A stretch of 64,000 nt of DNA from Nocardiopsis sp. CNT312 (lineage in GTDB: Bacteria; Actinomycetota; Actinomycetes; Streptosporangiales; Streptosporangiaceae): NCBI RefSeq assembly GCF_000515115.1, contig NZ_AZXF01000017.1:187-64186 (forward strand), in the 5' to 3' direction. A program made the position numbers and the translations under genes. Positions 17,103 through 24,797 of the stretch are shown piece after piece. Positions within the stretch are counted from its first letter, which is position 1. Each line of letters starts with the position of its first letter. The notes beneath the pieces were generated by a model. The model was not told where the DNA came from. It worked only from the letters and a program-made list of their open reading frames with translations, and did no database searches.

Positions 17103-17867
17103 CTACCCCCGGCCGGCGAACGGCATCTCCCGCGCCATGACGGTCACCGTCGGCACGGACACGTCGGCGGGCAGGGACACGATGTGGGCGATCGTGGACG
17201 CCACGTGCTCCGGGTCGATCACCGCCTCGGACCTGCGGGAGCCGTCGGCCTGGAGGGCCCCTCCCCCGGTGCCGATCCCCGCCACCATCTCGGTGGCCGC
17301 GTTGCCCACGTCGATCTGCGTACAGGCGATCCCGTGGCCGCGCAGGTCGAGGTTCATGGAGGCGGTCAGTCCGGAGACGGCGTGCTTGCTGACCGTGTAG
17401 GCGACGCTGTCCGGGCGCGGCACGTGCGCCGACACCGACCCGTTGTTGATGATCCTGCCGCCCCGGGGCGTCTGCTCCTTCATGAGCCGGGCGGCCTCGC
17501 GGGCGCAGTACATCGCCCCGCTGACGTTGGTGGCGACGACCTCGGCCCAGCCCTCGTCGGTGATCGTGTCCACGGACGCGGCGGGGCCGAACACCCCGGC
17601 GTTGTTGACCAGGACGTCCACCCGGCCGAACCGGTCCCGGACGGTGTCGAAGAGCGCGCGCACCGAGTCGGGCGAGGCCACGTCCGTCTCGGCGACCCTC
17701 GCGCGGGGGTGCCCGTCGGCGGTGCCCTCCAGGGTCACCCTGGTCCGTCCCGCCAGGACGACGGAGTAGCCGTCGGCGAGCAGCCGCACGGCGGTGGCGC
17801 GGCCCAGGCCGGACCCGGCCCCCGTCACGACCACGACCCCGCGTCCCCCGGTGTCGGTCGGCGTCAT
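17103..17867 (-). CDS. Classical short-chain dehydrogenase/reductase
   Basis: This 254-aa protein has the classical SDR features: TGAGSGLGRA (cofactor glycine motif, residues about 15-24), DVLVNNAGVFG, the catalytic serine in NNGSVSAHV, and YTVSK (Tyr-x3-Lys). The Asn after the second strand and the Arg in AGRTRVTLEG favour NADP(H). The substrate is not predictable. It is divergent from the ABC exporter operon that starts at 17993, so the 125-bp spacer probably carries both promoters. Confidence 0.9.
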   Translation of the reverse strand: MTPTDTGGRGVVVVTGAGSGLGRATAVRLLADGYSVVLAGRTRVTLEGTADGHPRARVAETDVASPDSVRALFDTVRDRFGRVDVLVNNAGVFGPAASVDTITDEGWAEVVATNVSGAMYCAREAARLMKEQTPRGGRIINNGSVSAHVPRPDSVAYTVSKHAVSGLTASMNLDLRGHGIACTQIDVGNAATEMVAGIGTGGGALQADGSRRSEAVIDPEHVASTIAHIVSLPADVSVPTVTVMAREMPFAGRG

Positions 17868-17992
17868 CGTTTCCCCTTCCCCGCTGGGACTGTGCTAGCG
17901 TCTGCCACTCACGGCGACCCGGACCTGTGCGAGACCAGGGACGTGCCCACCTTCCGCAAGCACGATCCCGATCCGCCAGGGAGTGTACGCCC

Positions 17993-18793
17993 GTGCGCGT
18001 CTATCCCGCGGTGTTCGCCCTGGGGCTGCGCCGCTACTCCGCCTACCGCGCCGCCACGTTCGCGGGGCTGCTCACCAACTGCGTCTTCGGCGTCATCAAC
18101 GCGCTGGTGCTCCTCGCGCTGTTCGCGGTGCGTCCGCAGATCAACGGCTACGACTCCGGCGACGCCGTCACCCAGGTCTTCGTCGCCCAGTCGCTCATCG
18201 CCGCGGTCGCCGTCATGGGGCCGCCGCTGGACCTGGACGAACGCGTCCGCAGCGGGGCCGTCGCCACCGACCTGCTGCGCCCGGTGTCCCTCACCGCGTG
18301 GTGGCTGTTCGACGACCTCGGCCGCGCCGCGTTCCAGCTCCTCTTCCGGTCCGTGCCCACCTTCGGTGTCGGGGCGCTCCTGTTCGACCTCCGGCTGCCC
18401 GACTGCGCCCTGCGCTGGACCGCCGTCCTGGCCTCGTTCGCGCTGGCCGTCGTCGTCTCGTTCGGGCTGCGCTACCTGTACGCGCTGTCAGGCTTCTGGC
18501 TCCTGGACACCCGTGGCGTGTGGGCGGTGGCCGGCCTGCTGGGCCCGGTGGCCGCGGGGATGCTGCTGCCCCTGCCGCTGTTCCCGGCCGCGATCGGCGA
18601 GGTGCTGCGGCTGCTGCCGTGGGCGTCGATGGTCCAGGTCCCCGCCGATGTGCTGCTCGGCAAGGACACCCTGCCCGGCGGCGGTGTACCCGGAGGGCTG
18701 GCGGTCCAGGCGGCCTGGGCCGTCGTTCTGCTCGCCCTCGGTGCCTGGACGGCCACGCGCGCGACGCGCCGGGTGGTGGTCCAGGGTGGCTGA
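17993..18793 (+). CDS. ABC-2-type exporter permease, first subunit
   Basis: This 266-aa polytopic membrane protein has about six hydrophobic segments and starts with VRVYPAVFALGLRRYSAYRA. The GTG at 17993 is preceded by GGGAGTG. It matches the ABC-2 permease type found in two-permease/one-ATPase exporters of actinomycetes. It overlaps the second permease by 8 bp and shares an operon with it and with the ATPase at 19626. The cargo is unknown. Longer upstream frames are not supported. Confidence 0.85.
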   Translation: MRVYPAVFALGLRRYSAYRAATFAGLLTNCVFGVINALVLLALFAVRPQINGYDSGDAVTQVFVAQSLIAAVAVMGPPLDLDERVRSGAVATDLLRPVSLTAWWLFDDLGRAAFQLLFRSVPTFGVGALLFDLRLPDCALRWTAVLASFALAVVVSFGLRYLYALSGFWLLDTRGVWAVAGLLGPVAAGMLLPLPLFPAAIGEVLRLLPWASMVQVPADVLLGKDTLPGGGVPGGLAVQAAWAVVLLALGAWTATRATRRVVVQGG

Positions 18794-19622
18794 GACGCAT
18801 GCCCCGGCCCCGGAGCGCCTGGCGTGGACCCTGCGGACCTATGTGCGCCTCGCGTGGACGTGGTGCCGGGCACTGGCCCAGTACCCGGCCTCCCTGCTCC
18901 TGTTGACCGGCATGGTCGTGCTGGCGTCGGCCGCGGAGATGGGCGCGGTCGCCATCGTGTTCGGGCACGCGGGCACGCTGGTCGGTTTCACCGTCTTCGA
19001 GGGGCTGCTGGTCTACGCGCTGGCCGCGACGGCGTTCGGCTGCGCCGACCTGCTCATGGGTTCGGTGGAGCGACTCGGGCAGCACATCCGGACGGGTTCC
19101 TTCGACGCGATGCTGGTGCGCCCGGTGTCACCGCTGGTCCAACTGGCCACCGACGGGTTCTCACCGAGAAGGCTCGGCAAGGTCGTCCCCGCCCTGGCGG
19201 TACTGGCCGTCTCCCTCACGGTGTGCGACATCGACTGGACCGTCTCCCGCGCCCTCATGCTGCCGGTGCTGCTGGCCTCCTCGATCGCCCTCTGCTGCGC
19301 CGTGTGGCTGGCCGCCTCGTGTACGCAGTTCGTGGCCACCGACGCCCGTGAGGCCGCCAACTCCCTCACCTACGGCGGGCAGGCCCTGACCGAGTACCCG
19401 CTGGCCCTGTACGGGCGCGGCATCGTGCGGGCGGTGACGTTCGCGGTCCCGCTCGCCTTCGTGAGCTGGCAGCCCGCCCTGTACCTGCTCGACCGGCCCG
19501 ACCCCACGGGGCTGCCCGCCGCTCTGCGGTGGGCCGCGCCCGCCGTGGCTGTCCTGTCGTGCGTCCTGGCCGCCGCGGCGTGGCGGTCCGGGCTGCGCCG
19601 CTACCGATCCACCGGGAGTTGA
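18786..19622 (+). CDS. ABC-2-type exporter permease, second subunit
   Basis: This 278-aa membrane protein starts at GTG 18786, inside the last codons of the first permease. Hydrophobic segments include SLLLLTGMVVLASAAEMGAV and ALMLPVLLASSIALCCAVWL. Between them is FDAMLVRPVSPLVQLATDGF, a cytoplasmic segment typical of this permease family (DUF990/ABC-2 type). It ends 3 bp before the ATPase start at 19626. The two permeases probably form a heterodimer. Confidence 0.85.
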   Translation: MAETHAPAPERLAWTLRTYVRLAWTWCRALAQYPASLLLLTGMVVLASAAEMGAVAIVFGHAGTLVGFTVFEGLLVYALAATAFGCADLLMGSVERLGQHIRTGSFDAMLVRPVSPLVQLATDGFSPRRLGKVVPALAVLAVSLTVCDIDWTVSRALMLPVLLASSIALCCAVWLAASCTQFVATDAREAANSLTYGGQALTEYPLALYGRGIVRAVTFAVPLAFVSWQPALYLLDRPDPTGLPAALRWAAPAVAVLSCVLAAAAWRSGLRRYRSTGS

Positions 19623-19625
19623 CCC

Positions 19626-20597
19626 ATGTCCCCAGAACACGCACCCGTCGTCGAGGCCGTCGGCCTGGGCCGGGACTTCACAGTCCGTGAGGGCCGCTTC
19701 CCGCGCCGCCGGAGGCGCACCGTCAGCGCCGTCCGCGACGTGGATCTGACCGTGCACCCCGGCGAGATCGTCGGGTACCTGGGGCCCAACGGCGCGGGCA
19801 AGAGCTCCACGATGAAGATGCTCACCGGCATCCTCACCCCGACCTCGGGCCGGGTGCGGGTGACCGGGCTGGATCCCTCCCGCGAGCGCACGCGGCTGGC
19901 CTCCCGGATCGGGGTGGTGTTCGGCCAGCGCACCAGCCTGTGGTGGGACCTGCCGCTCTGGGACAGCCTGGCGCTGACCCGGCACCTGTACCGGGTCCCG
20001 GCCGACGACCACGCACGCCGTCTCGCCGAACTCACCGGGGTGCTGGAGCTGGGCCCGTTCCTGTCCACACCCGTGCGCCAGCTCAGTCTGGGCCAGCGCA
20101 TGCGCGGGGACCTGGCGGCGGCACTGCTGCACGGCCCCCGGCTGCTGGTGCTGGACGAGCCGACCATCGGGCTGGACGTGGTGAGCAAGTCGACGATCCG
20201 CGAGTTCCTCCTGCGGCTCAACGCTCGGGAGGGGACGACGATCTTGCTCACCACGCACGACCTCGGCGACGTGGAGCGGCTGTGCGAGCGGGTGGTGGTG
20301 GTCGACCGGGGCGGGATCGCCTACGACGGCGGGCTCGACGGCCTGCGCGCGAGTGTGCCGGCGCCCCGCGTCCTGGTGGTGGACCTGGCCGCCCCGGCGC
20401 CGCCGATCGAGGTTCCGGGCGGGCACTGCACCCGGGTGGAGGGGCCCCGACAGTGGCTGGAACTGTCGGCCAACCCGGCGCGGGTGATCTCGGAGGTCGC
20501 CGGAGCCCACGAGGTCGTGGACCTGACCCTGCGCGAACCCGGTATCGAGAGCGTGGTGGCGGCCCTGTACCGGGCCGGGTCGCCCTCGGCGGTGTAG
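19626..20597 (+). CDS. ABC exporter ATP-binding protein
   Basis: This 323-aa ATPase has Walker A GPNGAGKS (residues 53-60), a signature LSLGQRMRGDLAAALL and Walker B LLVLDEPTIGLD, with the switch histidine in TTHDLGDVERL. The N-terminal insertion FPRRRRRTVSAV and the C-terminal extension after residue 240 are typical of ABC-2/DrrA-NatA-like exporters. It is the third gene of the operon 17993-20597 and energises the two permeases. The lipid, drug or peptide cargo cannot be inferred. Confidence 0.93.
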   Translation: MSPEHAPVVEAVGLGRDFTVREGRFPRRRRRTVSAVRDVDLTVHPGEIVGYLGPNGAGKSSTMKMLTGILTPTSGRVRVTGLDPSRERTRLASRIGVVFGQRTSLWWDLPLWDSLALTRHLYRVPADDHARRLAELTGVLELGPFLSTPVRQLSLGQRMRGDLAAALLHGPRLLVLDEPTIGLDVVSKSTIREFLLRLNAREGTTILLTTHDLGDVERLCERVVVVDRGGIAYDGGLDGLRASVPAPRVLVVDLAAPAPPIEVPGGHCTRVEGPRQWLELSANPARVISEVAGAHEVVDLTLREPGIESVVAALYRAGSPSAV

Positions 20598-20619
20598 GCA
20601 CGGCCCCGGGCGCACCCGT

Positions 20620-21522
20620 GTGCGGGTGGGCGGCATGATGGCGGTCATGGGAATGTGGCTGGGGATCGTGTTCGCGCTGCTGTCGTGCGCGGCGTACACG
20701 GCGGCGGCGGTGGCGCAGCGCCGACTCGCGGTCGCGGTGCGCGCCCCGCTCACCGACCGCCACCGCGTCGCCGAACTGCTGCGGCACCCCCTGTGGTGGG
20801 TGTCGCTGGTGTTCAACGGCGGGCGCGCGGGGTTCCAGGTGGGGGCGGTCTCCTTCGCGCCGCTCACCGTGATCCAGCCGCTCGGCGTCCTGGTCCTGGT
20901 GTTCGGCATCCCCTGGTCGGCGCGGCTCGACGGTCGGCGGGTCACCCGTGAGGAGTGGCGCGGCGCGGCGTTCACCATGGCGGCGCTGGGTGTCCTGCTC
21001 GCGGTGACGGTCACCAACGGCGGCGGCGGGACCATGGACGCCGCCGACTCGCTCCTGGTGGGGGCGGGGACCACGGCCGCGCTGGCGGTGACCGCGTGGA
21101 TCGCCGGGCGGCTCCCGTCGGCGTCCTGGCGCAGCTATCTGCTCTCCGGTGCGGCGGGGGTCGCCTTCGGGGTGTCCTCCGCCACGGTCAAGACCGCCGT
21201 CGCCGTCATCGCCGCGACCGGCGCCGCGGGGCTGGTGCACCCGGCCGCGCTGGCCACCCCGGTGATCGCGGTGTTCGGGCTCTTCCTGGCTCAGGCCGCC
21301 TACCAGGGCATGGAGTTGGGGGCGCCGCTGGGCATCACCACGTTCACCAACCCGGTGGCGGCGTCCGTGGTCGGGGTGGCGTTCATGGGCGAGTCCTACA
21401 CGGGGGGCTGGTCCGGGGCCGGGGTGGCCGTGGTGTGCGCGGTCCTGGCCGGGTACGGCATCCGACTGCTCACCGTGCCCCGCGACGGCGCGCCGGCCCC
21501 GGCCGTGTCACCACGCGCCTGA
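20620..21522 (+). CDS. DMT/EamA-like membrane transporter
   Basis: This protein of about 295-300 aa has nine or ten hydrophobic segments. It opens MGMWLGIVFALLSCAAYTAA and contains TVIQPLGVLVLVFGIPWSA and TTFTNPVAASVVGVAFMGES, the paired EamA-like layout of drug/metabolite transporters and DUF-type relatives. Three in-frame starts are possible (20620, 20635 and 20647). It follows the ABC operon by 22 bp and might be cotranscribed. The substrate is unknown. Confidence 0.8.
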   Translation: MRVGGMMAVMGMWLGIVFALLSCAAYTAAAVAQRRLAVAVRAPLTDRHRVAELLRHPLWWVSLVFNGGRAGFQVGAVSFAPLTVIQPLGVLVLVFGIPWSARLDGRRVTREEWRGAAFTMAALGVLLAVTVTNGGGGTMDAADSLLVGAGTTAALAVTAWIAGRLPSASWRSYLLSGAAGVAFGVSSATVKTAVAVIAATGAAGLVHPAALATPVIAVFGLFLAQAAYQGMELGAPLGITTFTNPVAASVVGVAFMGESYTGGWSGAGVAVVCAVLAGYGIRLLTVPRDGAPAPAVSPRA

Positions 21523-21530
21523 ACGGTGCC

Positions 21531-21560
21531 TCATGAAGGTTTCCTCATGTGGGCTTCACG
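21531..21560 (+). promoter_or_regulatory. TCATG triple repeat, probable response-regulator site (copy 1)
   Basis: TCATGAAGG at 21531, TCATGTGG at 21545 and TCACG at 21556 form a head-to-tail array with 14- and 11-bp steps. The same array with identical spacing occurs at 24132-24161. Both copies end 34-35 bp before a start codon. OmpR-type response regulators bind such direct repeats, and one is encoded between the two copies. Confidence 0.7.
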
Positions 21561-21594
21561 TGGGCCCCCGCCGTGGACCGCCATGCTCGTTCCC

Positions 21595-21918
21595 ATGAGA
21601 TCACCCGTATTCTTCCTGGTAGGTGCCGTCATCGCCGCGACCCTGATCGGAGGCGGTGTGTTCGCGTGGGCGTCGCAGGGGTCCGATCCCCAGGCCCGGA
21701 CGCCCGAGGAGGTGACCCTCGGGGAGTCCCCGTCCGACCGGGCCGCCGAGACGCCCGACGCGAACGTGGTGGTGCCGCCCCCTCCCGTCACCGAGGCCCC
21801 TTCCGTCGTCCCGTGCGTCGATGACGATGACGACGATGACGACGACTCGGATGACGAGCCGGACGACGACGATGACCGCGACGGCCTGGACGACGACGGA
21901 GACGACGATGACGACTGA
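21595..21918 (+). CDS. Membrane-anchored aspartate-rich peptide
   Basis: This 107-aa protein starts MRSPVFFLVGAVIAATLIGG, a single N-terminal membrane anchor or signal. A short linker rich in Pro and Val follows, and the last 32 residues are almost entirely Asp with a few Ser, Glu, Gly and Arg. The tail would lie outside the cytoplasm and could bind calcium or other cations. I chose ATG 21595 because its distance from the upstream repeat equals that of the DUF4956 gene; ATG 21583 is the alternative. It overlaps the sensor kinase start by 11 bp, so the two are probably coupled. Confidence 0.7.
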   Translation: MRSPVFFLVGAVIAATLIGGGVFAWASQGSDPQARTPEEVTLGESPSDRAAETPDANVVVPPPPVTEAPSVVPCVDDDDDDDDDSDDEPDDDDDRDGLDDDGDDDDD

Positions 21919-23464
21919 CGCCTCCTCCGGTCCGCACCAACCGGAGCAGAGCACGGTCGCCCCCTCATCCCGGGACACGTCGGTCCTGCCCACGGTGGTC
22001 ATGGACGGTCCGCCGCCCGAACCGCGCCGGCGCGGGCGCGTCCCCGCCCGGCTCGTCATCACGGGGTGGGTCCTCGCCCTGATGTCCGCTGTCCTGGTCC
22101 TGGTCAACGGCCTCACCTGGAGCGCGCTCGCCGAGAGCGCCCGGGACGAGACCGACCGCGCCCTCACCCAGGAGATCGCCGAACTCCAGGAGTTCGCGCA
22201 GGTCGGCCGGGATCCGGACACCGGGGCACCCTTCACCGACGTGCACACCCTCATCACGGTCTACCTGGAACGGCAGTACCCCGCCCGGGAGGAGATCCTC
22301 TTCGGCTGGGTGGACCCGCTCCCGACGGGGCCGGGCAGCCCTTCACCGACGGCCGAGGGGCGGATCCGTCAGGGCCCCGAACCCCTCTACGACGTGTCCG
22401 CCGACCCGGAGCTGTCCGGCGCGATCCTCGACCCACCGGACGCGCGCGGCACCCTCGACACCCCGGCCGGGGCGCTGGCGTGGGAGAAGATCCTCGTCCA
22501 CCCTCCCGGGGAGGGTCCCGACGGCTGGTTCGTCATCGGATACTTCACGGAACCGGGCGGCTCCGAGGTCGCTGCCACCGTGCGGACGGTCGCCCTGGTC
22601 AGCATGGCCGGCCTCCTCTTGGCCGGCGGTGCGGCCTGGTGGGTGGCGGGCCGCGTCCTGGCCCCCGTCCGCCTGGTCCGCCAGGCCGCCGCGCACATCA
22701 CCGAGGAGGACCTCACCCGGCGCATCGAGGTGTCAGGGAAGGACGACGTGGCGGCCCTGGCCGAGCAGTTCAACCACATGCTGGACCGTCTGGAGGGTGC
22801 TTTCCTGGACCAGCGCCGTTTCCTGGACGACGCCGGGCACGAGCTGCGCACGCCCATCACCATCGTCCGCGGCCACCTCGAACTCATGGGCGACGATCCG
22901 GAGGAGCGCCGCGAGGTGGTCCGCCTGGTCACCGACGAACTGGACCGGATGGCGCGGATCGTGGAGGACCTGCTGCTGCTCGCCAAGGCCCGGCGGACCG
23001 ACTTCCTGCGCCCGGAGGAGGTGTCGTTGGCCGAGCTGACCAGCGACATCGACGCCAAGGCGCGCCGCCTCGGCGATCGGGACTGGCGGCTGGAGGCGGT
23101 GGCCGAGGACACCGCCCGGCTCGACCCCCAGCGCGTCACCCAGGCGGTCGTGCAGTTGGCCGCCAACGCCGTCCGGCACACCGAGCCCGGGTCCACCGTC
23201 CGGATCGGCTCCACCGTGAGCGGCTCCGACGTGCTCATCTGGGTCGCCGACCGGGGGCCGGGCATCCCGCCCGAGGACCAGGGCCGGATCTTCGAGCGCT
23301 TCGCGCGCGGCGGCCCTGCCGGCTCGGACCGGGGCGCCGGGCTCGGGCTGGCCATCGTCCGCGCCATCGCCGAGGCCCACCACGGCCGCGTGGACCTGCG
23401 GTCGGTGCCGGGACGGGGCTCCACCTTCACCCTCGTCGTCCCCCTCGGAAGGGAGAACGCGTGA
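21908..23464 (+). CDS. Two-component sensor histidine kinase
   Basis: This 518-aa membrane kinase has TM1 at about residues 49-69, an extracytoplasmic sensor of about 155 residues and TM2 at about 224-246. A HAMP segment follows (RVLAPVRLVRQAAAHITEED), then the phospho-acceptor box with His311 in GHELRTPITIVRG. The ATP-binding N box (NAVRHT), DRGPGIPPED and GAGLGLAIVRAIAEAHHG are intact. The ATG at 21908 overlaps the Asp-rich peptide gene, and the stop overlaps the regulator start (GTGA). The sensed signal is unknown; the adjacent acidic peptide suggests a cation or envelope-charge signal. Confidence 0.92.
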   Translation: MTTDASSGPHQPEQSTVAPSSRDTSVLPTVVMDGPPPEPRRRGRVPARLVITGWVLALMSAVLVLVNGLTWSALAESARDETDRALTQEIAELQEFAQVGRDPDTGAPFTDVHTLITVYLERQYPAREEILFGWVDPLPTGPGSPSPTAEGRIRQGPEPLYDVSADPELSGAILDPPDARGTLDTPAGALAWEKILVHPPGEGPDGWFVIGYFTEPGGSEVAATVRTVALVSMAGLLLAGGAAWWVAGRVLAPVRLVRQAAAHITEEDLTRRIEVSGKDDVAALAEQFNHMLDRLEGAFLDQRRFLDDAGHELRTPITIVRGHLELMGDDPEERREVVRLVTDELDRMARIVEDLLLLAKARRTDFLRPEEVSLAELTSDIDAKARRLGDRDWRLEAVAEDTARLDPQRVTQAVVQLAANAVRHTEPGSTVRIGSTVSGSDVLIWVADRGPGIPPEDQGRIFERFARGGPAGSDRGAGLGLAIVRAIAEAHHGRVDLRSVPGRGSTFTLVVPLGRENA

Positions 23465-24120
23465 GCCGGGTCCTGATCGTTGAGGACGAGGAGCGCATCG
23501 CCTCCTTCGTGTGCAAGGGCCTGGCCGCCAGCGGGTTCGCGGCCACCGTGGTCGGCACCGGTGCCGAGGCGGTCGACTACGCCGTCACCGGCGGGTTCGA
23601 TCTGATGCTGCTGGACCTGGGGCTGCCGGACACCGACGGGTTCGACGTCCTGCGGCGGGTCCGGGCGCTGGGCGTCGACGTCCCCGTGGTCATCCTCACC
23701 GCGCGCGACGGCGTGCGCGACACCGTGACGGGGCTGGAGATCGGGGCGGACGACTACGTCACCAAGCCGTTCCGGTTCGAGGAGCTGCTCGCGCGGGTGC
23801 GGCTGCGCATGCGCCCGGAGCGGACGGTGGAGACCACGGTGCTGCGGGCGGGCGGGCTCGCCCTGGACCTGCGTACGCGGCGGGTGGACGTGGCGGGTGC
23901 GGCCACCGACCTCACGGCCCGCGAGTTCGCCCTGCTGGAGCTGTTGATGCGCCATCCGGGGCAGGTGCTCAGCCGTCAGCAGATGCTGTCCCACGTGTGG
24001 GGCTACGACCACGATCCCGGGTCCAACGTCGTGGACGTGTTCGTGCGGGCGCTGCGCCGCAAGGTGGGGGCGGACCGGATCACGACGGTGCGCGGCATGG
24101 GGTACCGGCTCCTGGAGTGA
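23461..24120 (+). CDS. OmpR-family response regulator
   Basis: This 219-aa regulator has an N-terminal receiver domain (VLIVEDEERIASFV; phospho-acceptor Asp52 in LMLLDLGLPDTDG; Lys in DDYVTKPF). Its C-terminal OmpR-type winged helix contains LTAREFALLELLMRHPGQVL and VDVFVRALRRKVG. GTG 23461 overlaps the kinase stop. The TCATG repeats at 21531 and 24132 flank this pair on both sides with OmpR-like spacing and are its most likely targets, which would make the locus a self-regulated unit controlling the peptide, kinase, DUF4956 and VTC genes. Confidence 0.93.
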   Translation: MSRVLIVEDEERIASFVCKGLAASGFAATVVGTGAEAVDYAVTGGFDLMLLDLGLPDTDGFDVLRRVRALGVDVPVVILTARDGVRDTVTGLEIGADDYVTKPFRFEELLARVRLRMRPERTVETTVLRAGGLALDLRTRRVDVAGAATDLTAREFALLELLMRHPGQVLSRQQMLSHVWGYDHDPGSNVVDVFVRALRRKVGADRITTVRGMGYRLLE

Positions 24121-24131
24121 CGCCCGCGCCT

Positions 24132-24161
24132 TCATGAAGGCCCTCTCATGTGGCGCTCACG
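24132..24161 (+). promoter_or_regulatory. TCATG triple repeat, probable response-regulator site (copy 2)
   Basis: TCATGAAGG at 24132, TCATGTGG at 24146 and TCACG at 24157 repeat the 14/11-bp spacing of copy 1 (21531-21560). The copy lies 34 bp before ATG 24195. Bases between the repeat units differ between copies, so the conserved units are likely under selection. Confidence 0.7.
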
Positions 24162-24194
24162 GCGGTGTCACGGTCGGCCGGAAGGGTGGGGGCC

Positions 24195-24797
24195 ATGTTC
24201 TGGTTCGCTCTGGCGGTCGACCTGGCCGCGATCATCCTGCTGTCCTACTGCCTCTACTTCCGGCGCCACGGCCGCCGCGACCTCCTGCTGGCCTACCTCG
24301 CTCTGAACACCGGCATCTTCGCGGTCGTCTCGGTACTGACCCAGCGGGAGGTCGGCCTGGCGGTCGGGTTCGGGCTCTTCGGGGTCCTGGCCATCCTCCG
24401 CCTGCGGTCGGACACCATCGGCCAGGGCGAGACCGGCTACTACTTCACCGCGATCGCCCTCGGCCTGGTGAACGCGGTCGCCGCATCGGCGCCGTGGACA
24501 CTGCTCGGGATCAACGCGCTCCTGCTCGGGGTGATGTTCGTGGCCGACCACCCGAGACTGCTGGCCCGGCGCGAGCGGCGCCTGGTCACCCTGGACGTGG
24601 TACACGAGGACCCGGTGTCGCTGCGCCAGGACCTGGAGGCGCGGCTGCGCGGAGGCGTGGAGCACGTGGAGGTCGCCGAGGTGGACTACGTGCGCGACCT
24701 GATGGTCGTCGACGTCCGGTTCCGCGCGGCCCCGACCGAACCGGCCTTCTCCCCGTCGCGGCGGGGCGGCGTGTCGGCCCGGACGGGCCGACGGTGA
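24195..24797 (+). CDS. DUF4956-family membrane protein
   Basis: This 200-aa protein starts MFWFALAVDLAAIILLSYCL (ATG 24195, after GGAAGGGTGGGGG). It has about four N-terminal membrane helices followed by a cytoplasmic domain. GFGLFGVLAILRLRSDTIGQ and ETGYYFTAIALGLVNAV match the conserved core of DUF4956. In many bacteria this family is encoded beside VTC-domain polyphosphate polymerases and may form the membrane part of the complex. It overlaps the VTC gene (GTGA). Confidence 0.85.
   Translation: MFWFALAVDLAAIILLSYCLYFRRHGRRDLLLAYLALNTGIFAVVSVLTQREVGLAVGFGLFGVLAILRLRSDTIGQGETGYYFTAIALGLVNAVAASAPWTLLGINALLLGVMFVADHPRLLARRERRLVTLDVVHEDPVSLRQDLEARLRGGVEHVEVAEVDYVRDLMVVDVRFRAAPTEPAFSPSRRGGVSARTGRR

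Noticed and set aside
17058-18785. Upstream extension of the second ABC permease frame (854 codons)
   Set aside because: The extension runs antisense through the SDR gene and through the first permease in another frame; the real start is GTG 18786.
22066-23460. Long plus-strand frame upstream of the response regulator
   Set aside because: It lies in a shadow frame of the histidine kinase; the regulator starts at GTG 23461 overlapping the kinase stop.
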